A stretch of DNA of 13,241 nt from an uncultured Enorma sp. (GTDB lineage: Bacteria; Actinomycetota; Coriobacteriia; Coriobacteriales; Coriobacteriaceae), in assembly GCA_905210055.1 (NCBI GenBank), contig CAJLVH010000037.1, positions 1 through 13,241 of the forward strand, read 5' to 3'. The notes below the pieces were generated by a model, which was not told the DNA's origin, did not search any database, and saw only the letters and a list, made by a program, of their open reading frames with translations. How positions within the stretch are numbered: position 1 is the first letter of the stretch; each line of letters begins with the position of its first letter. Positions 6,595 through 13,162 of the stretch are shown piece by piece. A program made the translations under genes and the position numbers.

Positions 6595-6712
6595 GCCTGC
6601 AATGTAAAATAACCCCAGCGACTTTTTTACATCGCATTGCAAAAGAACCGAAGCAGTGCATGTCTTTCAATGCGATGTAAAAAAGTCGCTGGGGTTATTT
6701 TACATTGCAGGC
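6595..6712. repeat. 118-bp element with 45-bp perfect inverted arms
   Basis: The left arm (6595-6639) and right arm (6668-6712) are exact reverse complements over 45 bp, with a 28-bp spacer. Each arm is also internally near-palindromic: TGCAATGTAAAA at one end and TTTTACATCGCA at the other pair at 11 of 12 positions around TAACCCCAGCGACTT. The right arm contains the last codons and stop of the lipase-like gene. On the minus strand it could act as a terminator for that gene. A diverged relative is at 9835-9926. It may be a miniature non-autonomous mobile element or a duplicated terminator; no target-site duplication is evident at its edges. Confidence 0.9.
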
Positions 6713-8118
6713 ATAAGGTCGTCTCCGTCGATGACCTGCATCCAAGCGATGTAGACGTTCGGGTAGTGGCTATAGAGCACCTGCATCACATTGATATCCA
6801 TGAGCAAGTCGCGCATGACCGACGTCACACCGCCCACCGAGGCAAGGTCTTCCACCGTGGGCACCTGGCGCCCCAGCTCCTCAACCAAAGCATCTACCCG
6901 CGCGCGATCCTCCGGCACGTAGGGAGACTCCGTGCCCACGTTCTCCTCAAACGCCACCTGCATCTCGTCGTAATGCTCGTTGAACGCCGCGTCACCCACG
7001 CCCGGCAGGTAGAAATCACGTCCGTAGCGGCGATATCCCCACGACTCAAGCGGCAGGCGCGGCACGAGGTCGCTCGGGTTCATGATGTTGAAGATGTTGT
7101 CGTAGAGCGCTTCATGCGCGTGCGCGACCGGCGTCACCGTGGGCGTGGCGAACGTGTAGCAGTAGATGTTCTCGAGCGGTGCGAGCGGACTCAGTCCCTG
7201 TGTGCGCTCGTTCGCATAGGCGGCTGCAAGATTCGCCGTCGCGGCTCCGCGCGAGTGCCCGCAGAAGAGCAGCGACACGTCGCCTACCCCGTTGAGCTCC
7301 ACATCCTCGGTGATGCGCTGCTCAAGGTCGTCGACGATCTCCTGAGCGGCGCGCGCGAAACCCTCGTGGTCGATCGCGTCCATGTCGTAATCCGAAGCAT
7401 CACCCATGTTGAGGTCGCTCAGCCATTCCGACCCATAGCTGCCGCGAATCGCCACGAGGTAGAGCGTCCGCGTGTTCCCATCGCCATCGGTGATGCGCTT
7501 CGTTGCAACGGAATACGCCACCACGTCGTCCGTGCCGGTCAAGAAGTCTACAACCTCGTCGAAGACCTCGCTGCGATACTGGTACGACGCCGTCGAGATG
7601 TCGTCGAATCCCAGCTCCGCAAGCGCCTCCTCCATATACGCCGGTGCGTCGCTCCCCTCCTGATAGTAGGCGGATTCCGCGTTCGCCACCGCCGAGAGCA
7701 CCGAGCACGTCGTCGCAAGCTCATGATTGTAGACGGTCGGGTCTTGGAAGAACCAGCGATCGTCCCAGGCAACATCGGTCGCGACCTGTTGCCCCTCGGT
7801 CGCAGCCATGCTCGTGTAGCTCACCCGTGCCGTGAAGGCACCCGTCTTGCCCGAGGAATCCTCGAGCTCACGCGGAGCACTCGGGGCCTCGACCGCAGCG
7901 ATTCCCAGGCTCTCCTCCCTGAGGCGCCGCTCGACAGCGATGCCGAGCAACGTGCCCACGGCAACCACGACCAGCACGAGTGCTAACGCAATGCGCTTCG
8001 CCCAGCGATGCCTGCCCTTCAAGCGCGGGGCGTCATCTCTTGCCTGCCTGCCCGCGGCCTCAGCCTGTCTGTCTGCAGCCTCAGCCCGCCTGTTCAAATC
8101 CTCTGCCTGCACGTCCAT
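6700..8118 (-). CDS. Membrane-anchored class 3 lipase-like alpha/beta hydrolase
   Basis: Protein of 472 aa. Residues 1-41 are charged, with a short repeat (AEAADRQAEAAGRQA), and probably form a cytoplasmic helix. A single membrane span lies at about 42-62, and the remainder should face outward. The catalytic domain has the nucleophile elbow FCGHSRGAA with Ser289, a downstream NPSDLVPRLPL with the likely catalytic Asp350, and a C-terminal YSHYPNVYIAWM in which His451 is the likely third member. These order and spacing features match Lipase_3 proteins; substrate (lipid or other ester) is unknown. ATG 8118 has GAGGAG only 2 nt before it; GTG at 8112 would have 8 nt spacing and is an equally good start. 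The final residues PAM and the TAA stop lie inside the inverted-repeat arm, so the C-terminus may have been reset by that element. It follows the nuclease gene by 60 bp, likely in one operon. Confidence 0.88.
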   Translation of the reverse strand: MDVQAEDLNRRAEAADRQAEAAGRQARDDAPRLKGRHRWAKRIALALVLVVVAVGTLLGIAVERRLREESLGIAAVEAPSAPRELEDSSGKTGAFTARVSYTSMAATEGQQVATDVAWDDRWFFQDPTVYNHELATTCSVLSAVANAESAYYQEGSDAPAYMEEALAELGFDDISTASYQYRSEVFDEVVDFLTGTDDVVAYSVATKRITDGDGNTRTLYLVAIRGSYGSEWLSDLNMGDASDYDMDAIDHEGFARAAQEIVDDLEQRITEDVELNGVGDVSLLFCGHSRGAATANLAAAYANERTQGLSPLAPLENIYCYTFATPTVTPVAHAHEALYDNIFNIMNPSDLVPRLPLESWGYRRYGRDFYLPGVGDAAFNEHYDEMQVAFEENVGTESPYVPEDRARVDALVEELGRQVPTVEDLASVGGVTSVMRDLLMDINVMQVLYSHYPNVYIAWMQVIDGDDLMPAM

Positions 8119-8178
8119 AACTCCTCGCTTCGCGGCGTCGCAGCGCGCCGTTCGAATTGCTTACCTACCGAACCCCGC

Positions 8179-9138
8179 TTACGGATGACACCCGCCGCAC
8201 GGCTCATATCCTCGGGCGATGAGCTCGTCGCGCGTGCCGGTGTACTCCTCCCGATTGCGAGCGCTCATATCGTCGACCGAATCGCAGTCGGGCATATGGA
8301 ACTTCATGGAACTCGTGTTCAACACGTACGTAGTCTCCACCGCTACGCCCTGCTCCCCCGACCCGGCAGAAGCGGACTCCACACGCCAGCTCTCGCCCGT
8401 CTCGTAGTCGATCTGGAGCCCGGGCTGCACGTTGAAGCAGTACACGTTGAACGAGACGCCCGTGCCGCCATCCTCGACAGACTCCGCCTCCATGTGCACG
8501 CCGCGCGCCATGAGTTCGTCGCCCACGAAGACGGGCGTCACACGGTACAGCACATGGTTACCCGTTTCCCACACGTAGTCGGCGACCTCGTTCTCATAGG
8601 GCAGCATGCCCTCGTGATTCAGGTAATTGGTACCGGTAATGAGGTTGCGTTCGTTCGCGTTCTCGCCGGCGAGCTGAAACCCAATGAGATGGCAACGGTT
8701 GTAGATGTTCTGGTCGGGAACGATGTCATCGTAGAACGTGGCCTGCCAACCCGATGGGTGCACCTCGCTAATGTCCTCGCGCTCCTCGGTGGGCATGGTC
8801 TCCTCGCCTACAATCGCCATGGTAACACCGCAACGACCGAGGCTATCGAGGTTCGAGTAATACTCCGAGGGGCCGTCGAGGTCTTCTTCGGTGAAATTGG
8901 GTTTGTCGCCGTTTACCTCGACAGCCGGCTCTCCAGCATATTCGGGGAGTTCGGCTTCGTCGAGCCGACCCGCCTCGAGGGCAGATTCGTTTACCGATAC
9001 TGCCTCGCCCGCGCCGTCCACGCCTCCGGCGCTGCTGCAGCCAGCAGCGCCCGCAAGCGCAAACAGGCATGCGAACGCGAGCACGAGCGCCTGCGCGGCA
9101 TGCGCCCGCAGGTGTTTCGTCCAAAGAAGCGTTGACAT
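8179..9138 (-). CDS. Lipoprotein DNA/RNA non-specific endonuclease with C-terminal Cys/His knuckle
   Basis: Predicted surface nuclease of 319 aa. The N-terminus is a lipoprotein-type signal: LRAH, a hydrophobic core at 16-30, and cleavage before Cys34 in AGAAGC, followed by a Gly/Ser/Glu-rich linker to about 85. The nuclease domain contains YNRCHLIGFQLAGENANERN (146-165), where His150 corresponds to the catalytic His of the DRGH motif in EndA/NucA enzymes, then LITGTNYLN and GNHVLYRVTP. This is the form seen in DNA-entry-nuclease-like Endonuclease_NS_2 proteins. The tail YVLNTSSMKFHMPDCDSV...YEPCGGCHP (271-319) has His281, Cys285, Cys314 and Cys317 placed like a small zinc-binding module known from related nucleases. 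The start ATG 9138 follows AGGGGGA by 6 nt. It is the first gene of a probable operon with the lipase-like gene. Roles in DNA scavenging or uptake are possible; no competence genes are in view. Confidence 0.9.
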   Translation of the reverse strand: MSTLLWTKHLRAHAAQALVLAFACLFALAGAAGCSSAGGVDGAGEAVSVNESALEAGRLDEAELPEYAGEPAVEVNGDKPNFTEEDLDGPSEYYSNLDSLGRCGVTMAIVGEETMPTEEREDISEVHPSGWQATFYDDIVPDQNIYNRCHLIGFQLAGENANERNLITGTNYLNHEGMLPYENEVADYVWETGNHVLYRVTPVFVGDELMARGVHMEAESVEDGGTGVSFNVYCFNVQPGLQIDYETGESWRVESASAGSGEQGVAVETTYVLNTSSMKFHMPDCDSVDDMSARNREEYTGTRDELIARGYEPCGGCHP

Positions 9139-9336
9139 CGATGGTCCCCCTACTCTCGAACAAAGGGTATCTTATCGAGGGCGTGTAAACGATTTTCACA
9201 GGCCGTGCGGACATCTTTCGGCTTTACCTCAACCAACGGTTTACGGCAACGAATGTGTGTATCATGTTCAACGCAATGCATGGCGTATCGGCAGCGAAAG
9301 CGATGCCCTCGCGCAACCTTGGGAAAGGATTTGCCC

Positions 9337-9822
9337 ATGAGCCTCGTATCGGAGTTCAAGGATTTCATCAACCGCGGCAACGTGATGGACATGGCCGTCG
9401 GCGTTATCATCGGCGGCGCGTTCACCTCCATCGTGACGTCGCTCACCAATGACATCATCAACCCGCTCATCAAGCTCGTGAGCGGCGGCGGCACAGAGAT
9501 CTCCGGCCTCACCATCCCCGTTCCCGGCACCGAGAACGGCATCGACTTCAGCTCGTTCATCAGCGCCATAATCAACTTCCTCATCGTCGCCGTCGTGGTC
9601 TTCCTCATCGTGAAGGCATTCAACAAGGCGCAGAACCTCGGCTCCGGCCTCACGAAGGGCCTCACGAGCAAGGTGCTCGGCAAGGACGGCGAAGAGATCG
9701 AGATTGAGATGGTGCCTCCCACCTGCCCGTTCTGCCTCGAGGAGGTCAAGGAGGGCGCAACCCGCTGCCCGCACTGCAGCGGCGAATTCCCCGAGCCCGC
9801 CGCTCCCACTCCCAAGCAGTAA
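9337..9822 (+). CDS. mscL: Large-conductance mechanosensitive channel MscL with Cys4 tail
   Basis: Forms a pentameric pore in the inner membrane that opens under hypo-osmotic tension. Residues 1-96 are typical MscL: an amphipathic N-terminal helix (SEFKDFINRGNVMDMAVGVIIG), TM1 at about 16-45 with the glycine-rich pore lining, a periplasmic loop with VPGTENGIDFSSF (62-74), and TM2 at about 74-96. The C-terminal helix region ends near residue 125 and is followed by PPTCPFCLEEV and ATRCPHCSGEF, two CxxC pairs (Cys130/133 and Cys144/147) resembling a zinc ribbon, which E. coli MscL (136 aa) lacks. The start at ATG 9337 has AAAGGA 7 nt upstream; the open frame upstream to 9205 lacks a plausible start. 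Its promoter must lie in the 198-bp gap shared with the divergent nuclease gene; TATCAT at 9260 is a possible -10 without a good -35. Confidence 0.95.
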   Translation: MSLVSEFKDFINRGNVMDMAVGVIIGGAFTSIVTSLTNDIINPLIKLVSGGGTEISGLTIPVPGTENGIDFSSFISAIINFLIVAVVVFLIVKAFNKAQNLGSGLTKGLTSKVLGKDGEEIEIEMVPPTCPFCLEEVKEGATRCPHCSGEFPEPAAPTPKQ

Positions 9823-9834
9823 CGCGCACACCAC

Positions 9835-9926
9835 ATGTAAAATAACCCCAGGGGTTTTTAACATCGACGGCACCGCGGAAAGCCAGCGGAGCTGCTTCGT
9901 TAGCTAAAAACCCTGGGGTAGTTTTT
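9835..9926. terminator. Bidirectional terminator, diverged copy of the 6595-6712 element
   Basis: The left part begins ATGTAAAATAACCCCAG (9835-9851), identical over 17 bp to the arm start in the 6595-6712 element, and ends in TTTTTAACATCG. The right part (9899-9926) pairs with it through CCCTGGGG and flanking A/T runs, with one bulged G. RNA from the left ends CCCTGGGGTAGTTTTT; RNA from the right ends CCTGGGGTTATTTTAC. Both strands thus give GC stem plus U-rich tail between convergent mscL and prfC. Confidence 0.8.
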
Positions 9927-9932
9927 CGTTCG

Positions 9933-11546
9933 CTAGAATGTGACGTTACCAAACTCCGAAAGCTTGAGCCCCGGGTTGTGCTCAACCGCCCAATCCACGT
10001 TCCACGGGCTCGTGAAGAGCAGCAGCTTGCCACCGCGCATGTCCTCCACGCGCAGCGTGTCGCGCGTGAGATTGAGCGCGGCAACGTCCACCTCCCCAGG
10101 CTCGTTCGCTATCCAGCGGATGTCCGTGTAGCCAAGCGGCTGGCGACGCACTTCCACGCGATACTCGCTCTTCAGGCGCTGCTCGAGCACATCGAACTGC
10201 AGAGTGCCCACCACGCCCACGATCACGCTCTCCATGCCGGCGCCGAGCTCGCGGAAGATCTGGATGGCGCCCTCTTGGGCGAGCTCCTCCATACCCTTCA
10301 CGAACTGCTTGCGCTTCATGGTGTCCACCTGGCTCACGCGGGCGAAGTGCTCGGGCGCGAAGGTGGGGATGCCCGCGAACTGCACGCGCGCGGACGGGAC
10401 GCAGAGCGTGTCGCCGATGGAGAACATGCCCGGGTCGAAGAGCCCCACGATGTCGCCGGCGTATGCCTCGTCCACCGTGGCGCGGTCGTCGGCCATCATG
10501 GCGGTGCCCGTCGCAAGCTTGATCTTTCGCCCGCCCTGCACATGCAGCGCATCCATGCCGCGCTCGAACTTGCCGGAGCAGATGCGCAGGAAGGCGATGC
10601 GGTCGCGATGGTTCTTGTCCATGTTGGCCTGGATCTTGAACACGAAGCCCGAGAACGGGTGCTCCACCGGGTCGACCGGCTCGCCCGTGAGCGCGTCGGT
10701 GTGGGCGCTCGGCGCGGGCGCGAGGCGCAGGAAGTCCTTCAGGAACGGCTCCACGCCGAAGTTCGTGAGCGCCGAGCCGAAGAACACCGGTGAGAGCTTG
10801 CCCGTGCGCACGGCCTCGAGGTCGAACTCGTGATCCGCGCCGTCCAAGAGCTCGATGTCGTCCATGAGCGCATGGTGGTTTTCCTCGCCGATGAGCTCGT
10901 CGAGCTCGGGGGCGCCGAGCTCCGCCTCGATTTCGCCCACCTTCTTCGTAGCGTTCGCATGGCCATCGCCCTCGAAGGCGATCACACGACGGCTGGCGCG
11001 GTCGAACACGCCGCGGAAGTTCCGGCCGCAGCCAATCGGCCAGTTCATGGGGTACGTGCCGATGCCCAGCACGGTCTCGATCTCTTCCATGAGCTCGAAG
11101 GGGTCGCGGATCTCGCGGTCGAGCTTGTTCACGAAGGTGAAGATGGGGATGCCGCGCAGAGCGCACACCTTGAAGAGCTTCTCCGTCTGCGCCTCGACGC
11201 CCTTGGCGCCGTCGATCACCATGACCGCCGCATCCGCCGCCATGAGCGTACGGTACGTGTCTTCCGAAAAGTCCTGGTGGCCAGGGGTGTCGAGGATGTT
11301 CACGCAGCAGCCGTCGTAGGTGAACTGCAGCACGGAGGACGTCACGGAAATGCCGCGCTGCTTCTCGATATCCATCCAGTCGGAGACCGCGTGCTTGGCC
11401 GAGCTCTTGCCCTTCACCGATCCGGCACTCTGAATGGTGCCGGTGTAGAGCAGGAGCTTTTCCGTGAGCGTGGTCTTACCTGCGTCCGGGTGCGAGATGA
11501 TGGCGAACGTGCGGCGCGAGGCCACTTCCTCCGCAAGGCTTGGCAT
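9933..11546 (-). CDS. prfC: Peptide chain release factor 3 (RF3)
   Basis: Translational GTPase that removes RF1 or RF2 from the ribosome after peptide release. The 537-aa length agrees with the usual about 530. The GTPase motifs are complete: G1 SHPDAGKT (18-25), switch I with RGISVTSS (64-71), G3 DTPGH (86-90), G4 NKLD (140-143) and G5 GSAL (257-260). SHPDAGKTT and DWMDIEKQRGISVTSSV distinguish RF3 from EF-G and EF-Tu. The domain II region (about 290-390) and the C-terminal RF3-specific domain, with FAPEHFARV, are present, and no residue appears to be missing. ATG 11546 follows AAGGGA by 5 nt. TACAAT (complement of 11580-11585) is a plausible -10 about 35 nt upstream, without a convincing -35. 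It converges on mscL through the bidirectional terminator and is probably monocistronic. Confidence 0.97.
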   Translation of the reverse strand: MPSLAEEVASRRTFAIISHPDAGKTTLTEKLLLYTGTIQSAGSVKGKSSAKHAVSDWMDIEKQRGISVTSSVLQFTYDGCCVNILDTPGHQDFSEDTYRTLMAADAAVMVIDGAKGVEAQTEKLFKVCALRGIPIFTFVNKLDREIRDPFELMEEIETVLGIGTYPMNWPIGCGRNFRGVFDRASRRVIAFEGDGHANATKKVGEIEAELGAPELDELIGEENHHALMDDIELLDGADHEFDLEAVRTGKLSPVFFGSALTNFGVEPFLKDFLRLAPAPSAHTDALTGEPVDPVEHPFSGFVFKIQANMDKNHRDRIAFLRICSGKFERGMDALHVQGGRKIKLATGTAMMADDRATVDEAYAGDIVGLFDPGMFSIGDTLCVPSARVQFAGIPTFAPEHFARVSQVDTMKRKQFVKGMEELAQEGAIQIFRELGAGMESVIVGVVGTLQFDVLEQRLKSEYRVEVRRQPLGYTDIRWIANEPGEVDVAALNLTRDTLRVEDMRGGKLLLFTSPWNVDWAVEHNPGLKLSEFGNVTF

Positions 11547-11614
11547 GTAGTTCCCTTCGTGTGTAATCTAACCTGCGGTATTGTAGCTGGTTCGCGCCAA
11601 GCGTGCACGCACGC

Positions 11615-11651
11615 AATGGGTTGGTTGGGGACGTGTTCCTTTCAACCCATT
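11615..11651. repeat. Inverted repeat with GGGGACGTGTTCC core
   Basis: AATGGGTTG (11615-11623) and CAACCCATT (11643-11651) are perfect 9-bp arms around a 19-bp centre that contains GGGGACGTGTTCC. It lies upstream of prfC and downstream of the methyltransferase gene. The core resembles the complement of 13160-13173 (TTGGGGACGGGTTC). It looks like a REP-type dispersed intergenic repeat; the function is unknown. Confidence 0.65.
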
Positions 11652-11652
11652 T

Positions 11653-11694
11653 CTGCCATTAGGGACTGCCCCCATGGCAGGCCGTCAATGGCAG
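11653..11694 (-). other. Nested stem-loop after the methyltransferase gene
   Basis: On the minus strand CTGCCATT (11694-11687) can pair with AATGGCAG (11660-11653). A second CTGCCAT (11680-11674) competes for the same arm or forms an inner CTGC/GCAG hairpin. It starts 3 nt after the methyltransferase stop codon. The following bases (AAATGGG) are not U-rich, so it is a weak terminator candidate or a 3'-end stabilising structure. It also contains AGGGACTGCCCCC (11661-11673 on the plus strand). Confidence 0.45.
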
Positions 11695-11696
11695 GC

Positions 11697-12503
11697 TCAG
11701 CCCAGCGGCTTCTCTGCGCAGGTCGCCCAGTACGTGGGAATGCCCAGCTCGTGCAGGCGACCGGAGCCGTTCGTGTCCTCGTACAGGTCGACGATGCGAA
11801 AGCCCGCCTGGATCTGCCCGCGCACCTGCTCGTCGAGCGTGTGCGAGAACTGCATGCCCCACTCGGGGAGCTCTTCGGCGGGGATGAGCGACGGGTCGCG
11901 TAGCGGGTTGAACGACAGGCCGCGCACGATGCGCTCCTCGTCGTCATCGACTACGTAGTTGAACCCGTTGTCGAGCCCCGCAAGCAGGCGTCCGCCGGGC
12001 GCGAGCACACGGAAGCACTCGCGCCACACCGGCTGCACATCTTCGATATAGCAGTTCGACACCGGGTGAAAGATGAGGTCGAACGATCCGTCCGCGAACG
12101 GCAACGGGCGCGTCATATCTGCCCGGACTGCGTCGATGACGTAGCCCTCGCGCTCCGCTACCACGCGCTCGGAGGCAATCTGCGCTTCGGAGTAGTCGAG
12201 CACCGTACACACCGCACCCATCGCGGCGAAGATGGGCATCTGCTGCCCACCACCTGCGGCAAGCCCCAGCACGCGTTTGCCGCGCATGTTCGGGAAGAAC
12301 CACGTGCGTGGCACCTCGCGCGTGGGCGTGAGCACCATGGACCAGTCGCCGGCACACGCCGCCTCAAAGCACTCATGGCAGATAGGCGTGCCCCACTCCC
12401 AGCCATCGGCGACCCACTGGTCGATGATTTGAGCGTTTAGGTCGGTGTATGAGGCGGCGTCCCTCGAGACAGCGGGTACTGAATCCGCATGCTCCCTGTC
12501 CAT
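11697..12503 (-). CDS. Class I SAM-dependent methyltransferase
   Basis: Protein of 268 aa with the Rossmann fold of UbiE/Methyltransf_11-type enzymes. Motif I is VLGLAAGGGQQMP (78-90) and the acidic residue that binds the SAM ribose is Asp103 in VLDYSEAQ. Further motifs are RADMTRPLPFADGSFDLIF (127-145) and FRVLAPGGRLL (164-174). The N-terminal WEWGTPICHECF and GDWSMVLTPTREVPRTWF segments are shared with a common group of uncharacterised bacterial methyltransferases, so the substrate is unknown. Cytoplasmic, no membrane segment. I chose ATG 12503 because AGGAGG precedes it, though only 3 nt away; another ATG at 12539 would add 12 residues but has a weaker site. It is divergent from the P-loop kinase-like gene across an 86-bp gap, so the two promoters must overlap. 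Confidence 0.9.
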   Translation of the reverse strand: MDREHADSVPAVSRDAASYTDLNAQIIDQWVADGWEWGTPICHECFEAACAGDWSMVLTPTREVPRTWFFPNMRGKRVLGLAAGGGQQMPIFAAMGAVCTVLDYSEAQIASERVVAEREGYVIDAVRADMTRPLPFADGSFDLIFHPVSNCYIEDVQPVWRECFRVLAPGGRLLAGLDNGFNYVVDDDEERIVRGLSFNPLRDPSLIPAEELPEWGMQFSHTLDEQVRGQIQAGFRIVDLYEDTNGSGRLHELGIPTYWATCAEKPLG

Positions 12504-12589
12504 CGTCCTCCTATCTGAATAAGCTGTACTGCAGTCCATAACCTTTCGCCACCGATATACTATTCGAAAACCTTCGCGAAAGAGAGCCC

Positions 12590-13111
12590 ATGCACCAACC
12601 ACACACTGCCCAACGCATACTCGTCGTCGGCTGCCCCGGCGCGGGGAAGAGCACGTTTGCACGAAAGCTGCGCGACGCGCTCGACCTGCCGCTCGTCTAC
12701 CTCGACATGCTCTGGCATAAGCCCGATCAAACGACGGCCACACGCGAGGAATTCGACGTCGAACTCGATGCGGTCTTGCGGCAAAACCGCTGGATCATCG
12801 ACGGCAACTACGCCCGCACCCTGAAACGCCGCCTCGAACGGGCGGAAACGGTGTTCCTGTTCGATCTGTCCGCCGAGGAGTGCCTTGCGGGCGCAGCGGC
12901 ACGAATCGGGCATCCTCGCGAGGACCTGCCGTGGATAGAGCGCGAACTCGATGCGGAGTTTGCCGAATATATCCGTCGCTTCCCTACCGACCAGCTACCG
13001 CAGCTGCTCGCAACCCTCGACACGCGCCCGCGCAGCACCTCGCTCATCACGTTTCATTCACATGAAGAAGCAGATGCGTACATCGAGACGTTGAAGAACG
13101 CCCAGGAATAG
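12590..13111 (+). CDS. P-loop kinase-like protein of the 'topology modulation protein' / adenylate kinase-related group
   Basis: Small cytoplasmic nucleotide-binding protein of 173 aa. The Walker A loop is GCPGAGKST (14-22) after the strand RILVV. It continues with LPLVYLDMLWHKPDQ (33-47), RWIIDGNYARTLKRRLERAE (67-86) and FLFDL (89-93). That order, with a WIIDGNY segment after an LD-W-KP motif, is characteristic of the FlaR-like 'DNA topology modulation protein' annotation group, which looks like nucleoside or nucleotide kinases. The name is historical and the true substrate is unknown. The ribosome binding site is weak (AGAGAG close to ATG 12590). TATACT at 12556-12561 is a plausible -10 box without a clear -35. 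The gene is intact and followed by a repeat-rich gap. Confidence 0.85.
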   Translation: MHQPHTAQRILVVGCPGAGKSTFARKLRDALDLPLVYLDMLWHKPDQTTATREEFDVELDAVLRQNRWIIDGNYARTLKRRLERAETVFLFDLSAEECLAGAAARIGHPREDLPWIERELDAEFAEYIRRFPTDQLPQLLATLDTRPRSTSLITFHSHEEADAYIETLKNAQE

Positions 13112-13162
13112 CGCGGCGTTTGCTCGACACGAGTCAATTGAGCTGGTTGTGAGCCGGCTGAA

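Noticed and set aside
6637..7986. 449-codon plus-strand frame opposite the lipase-like gene
   Set aside because: The product is Arg/His/Val-rich without domains and begins inside the inverted-repeat element; the minus frame has clear lipase motifs.
8008..9135. 375-codon plus-strand frame opposite the nuclease gene
   Set aside because: No domain and no ribosome binding site; the complementary frame encodes a complete lipoprotein nuclease.
9982..11166. 394-codon minus-strand frame overlapping prfC in another frame
   Set aside because: Arg/His/Pro-rich composition, a frame-shadow of prfC in GC-rich DNA, with no start signal.
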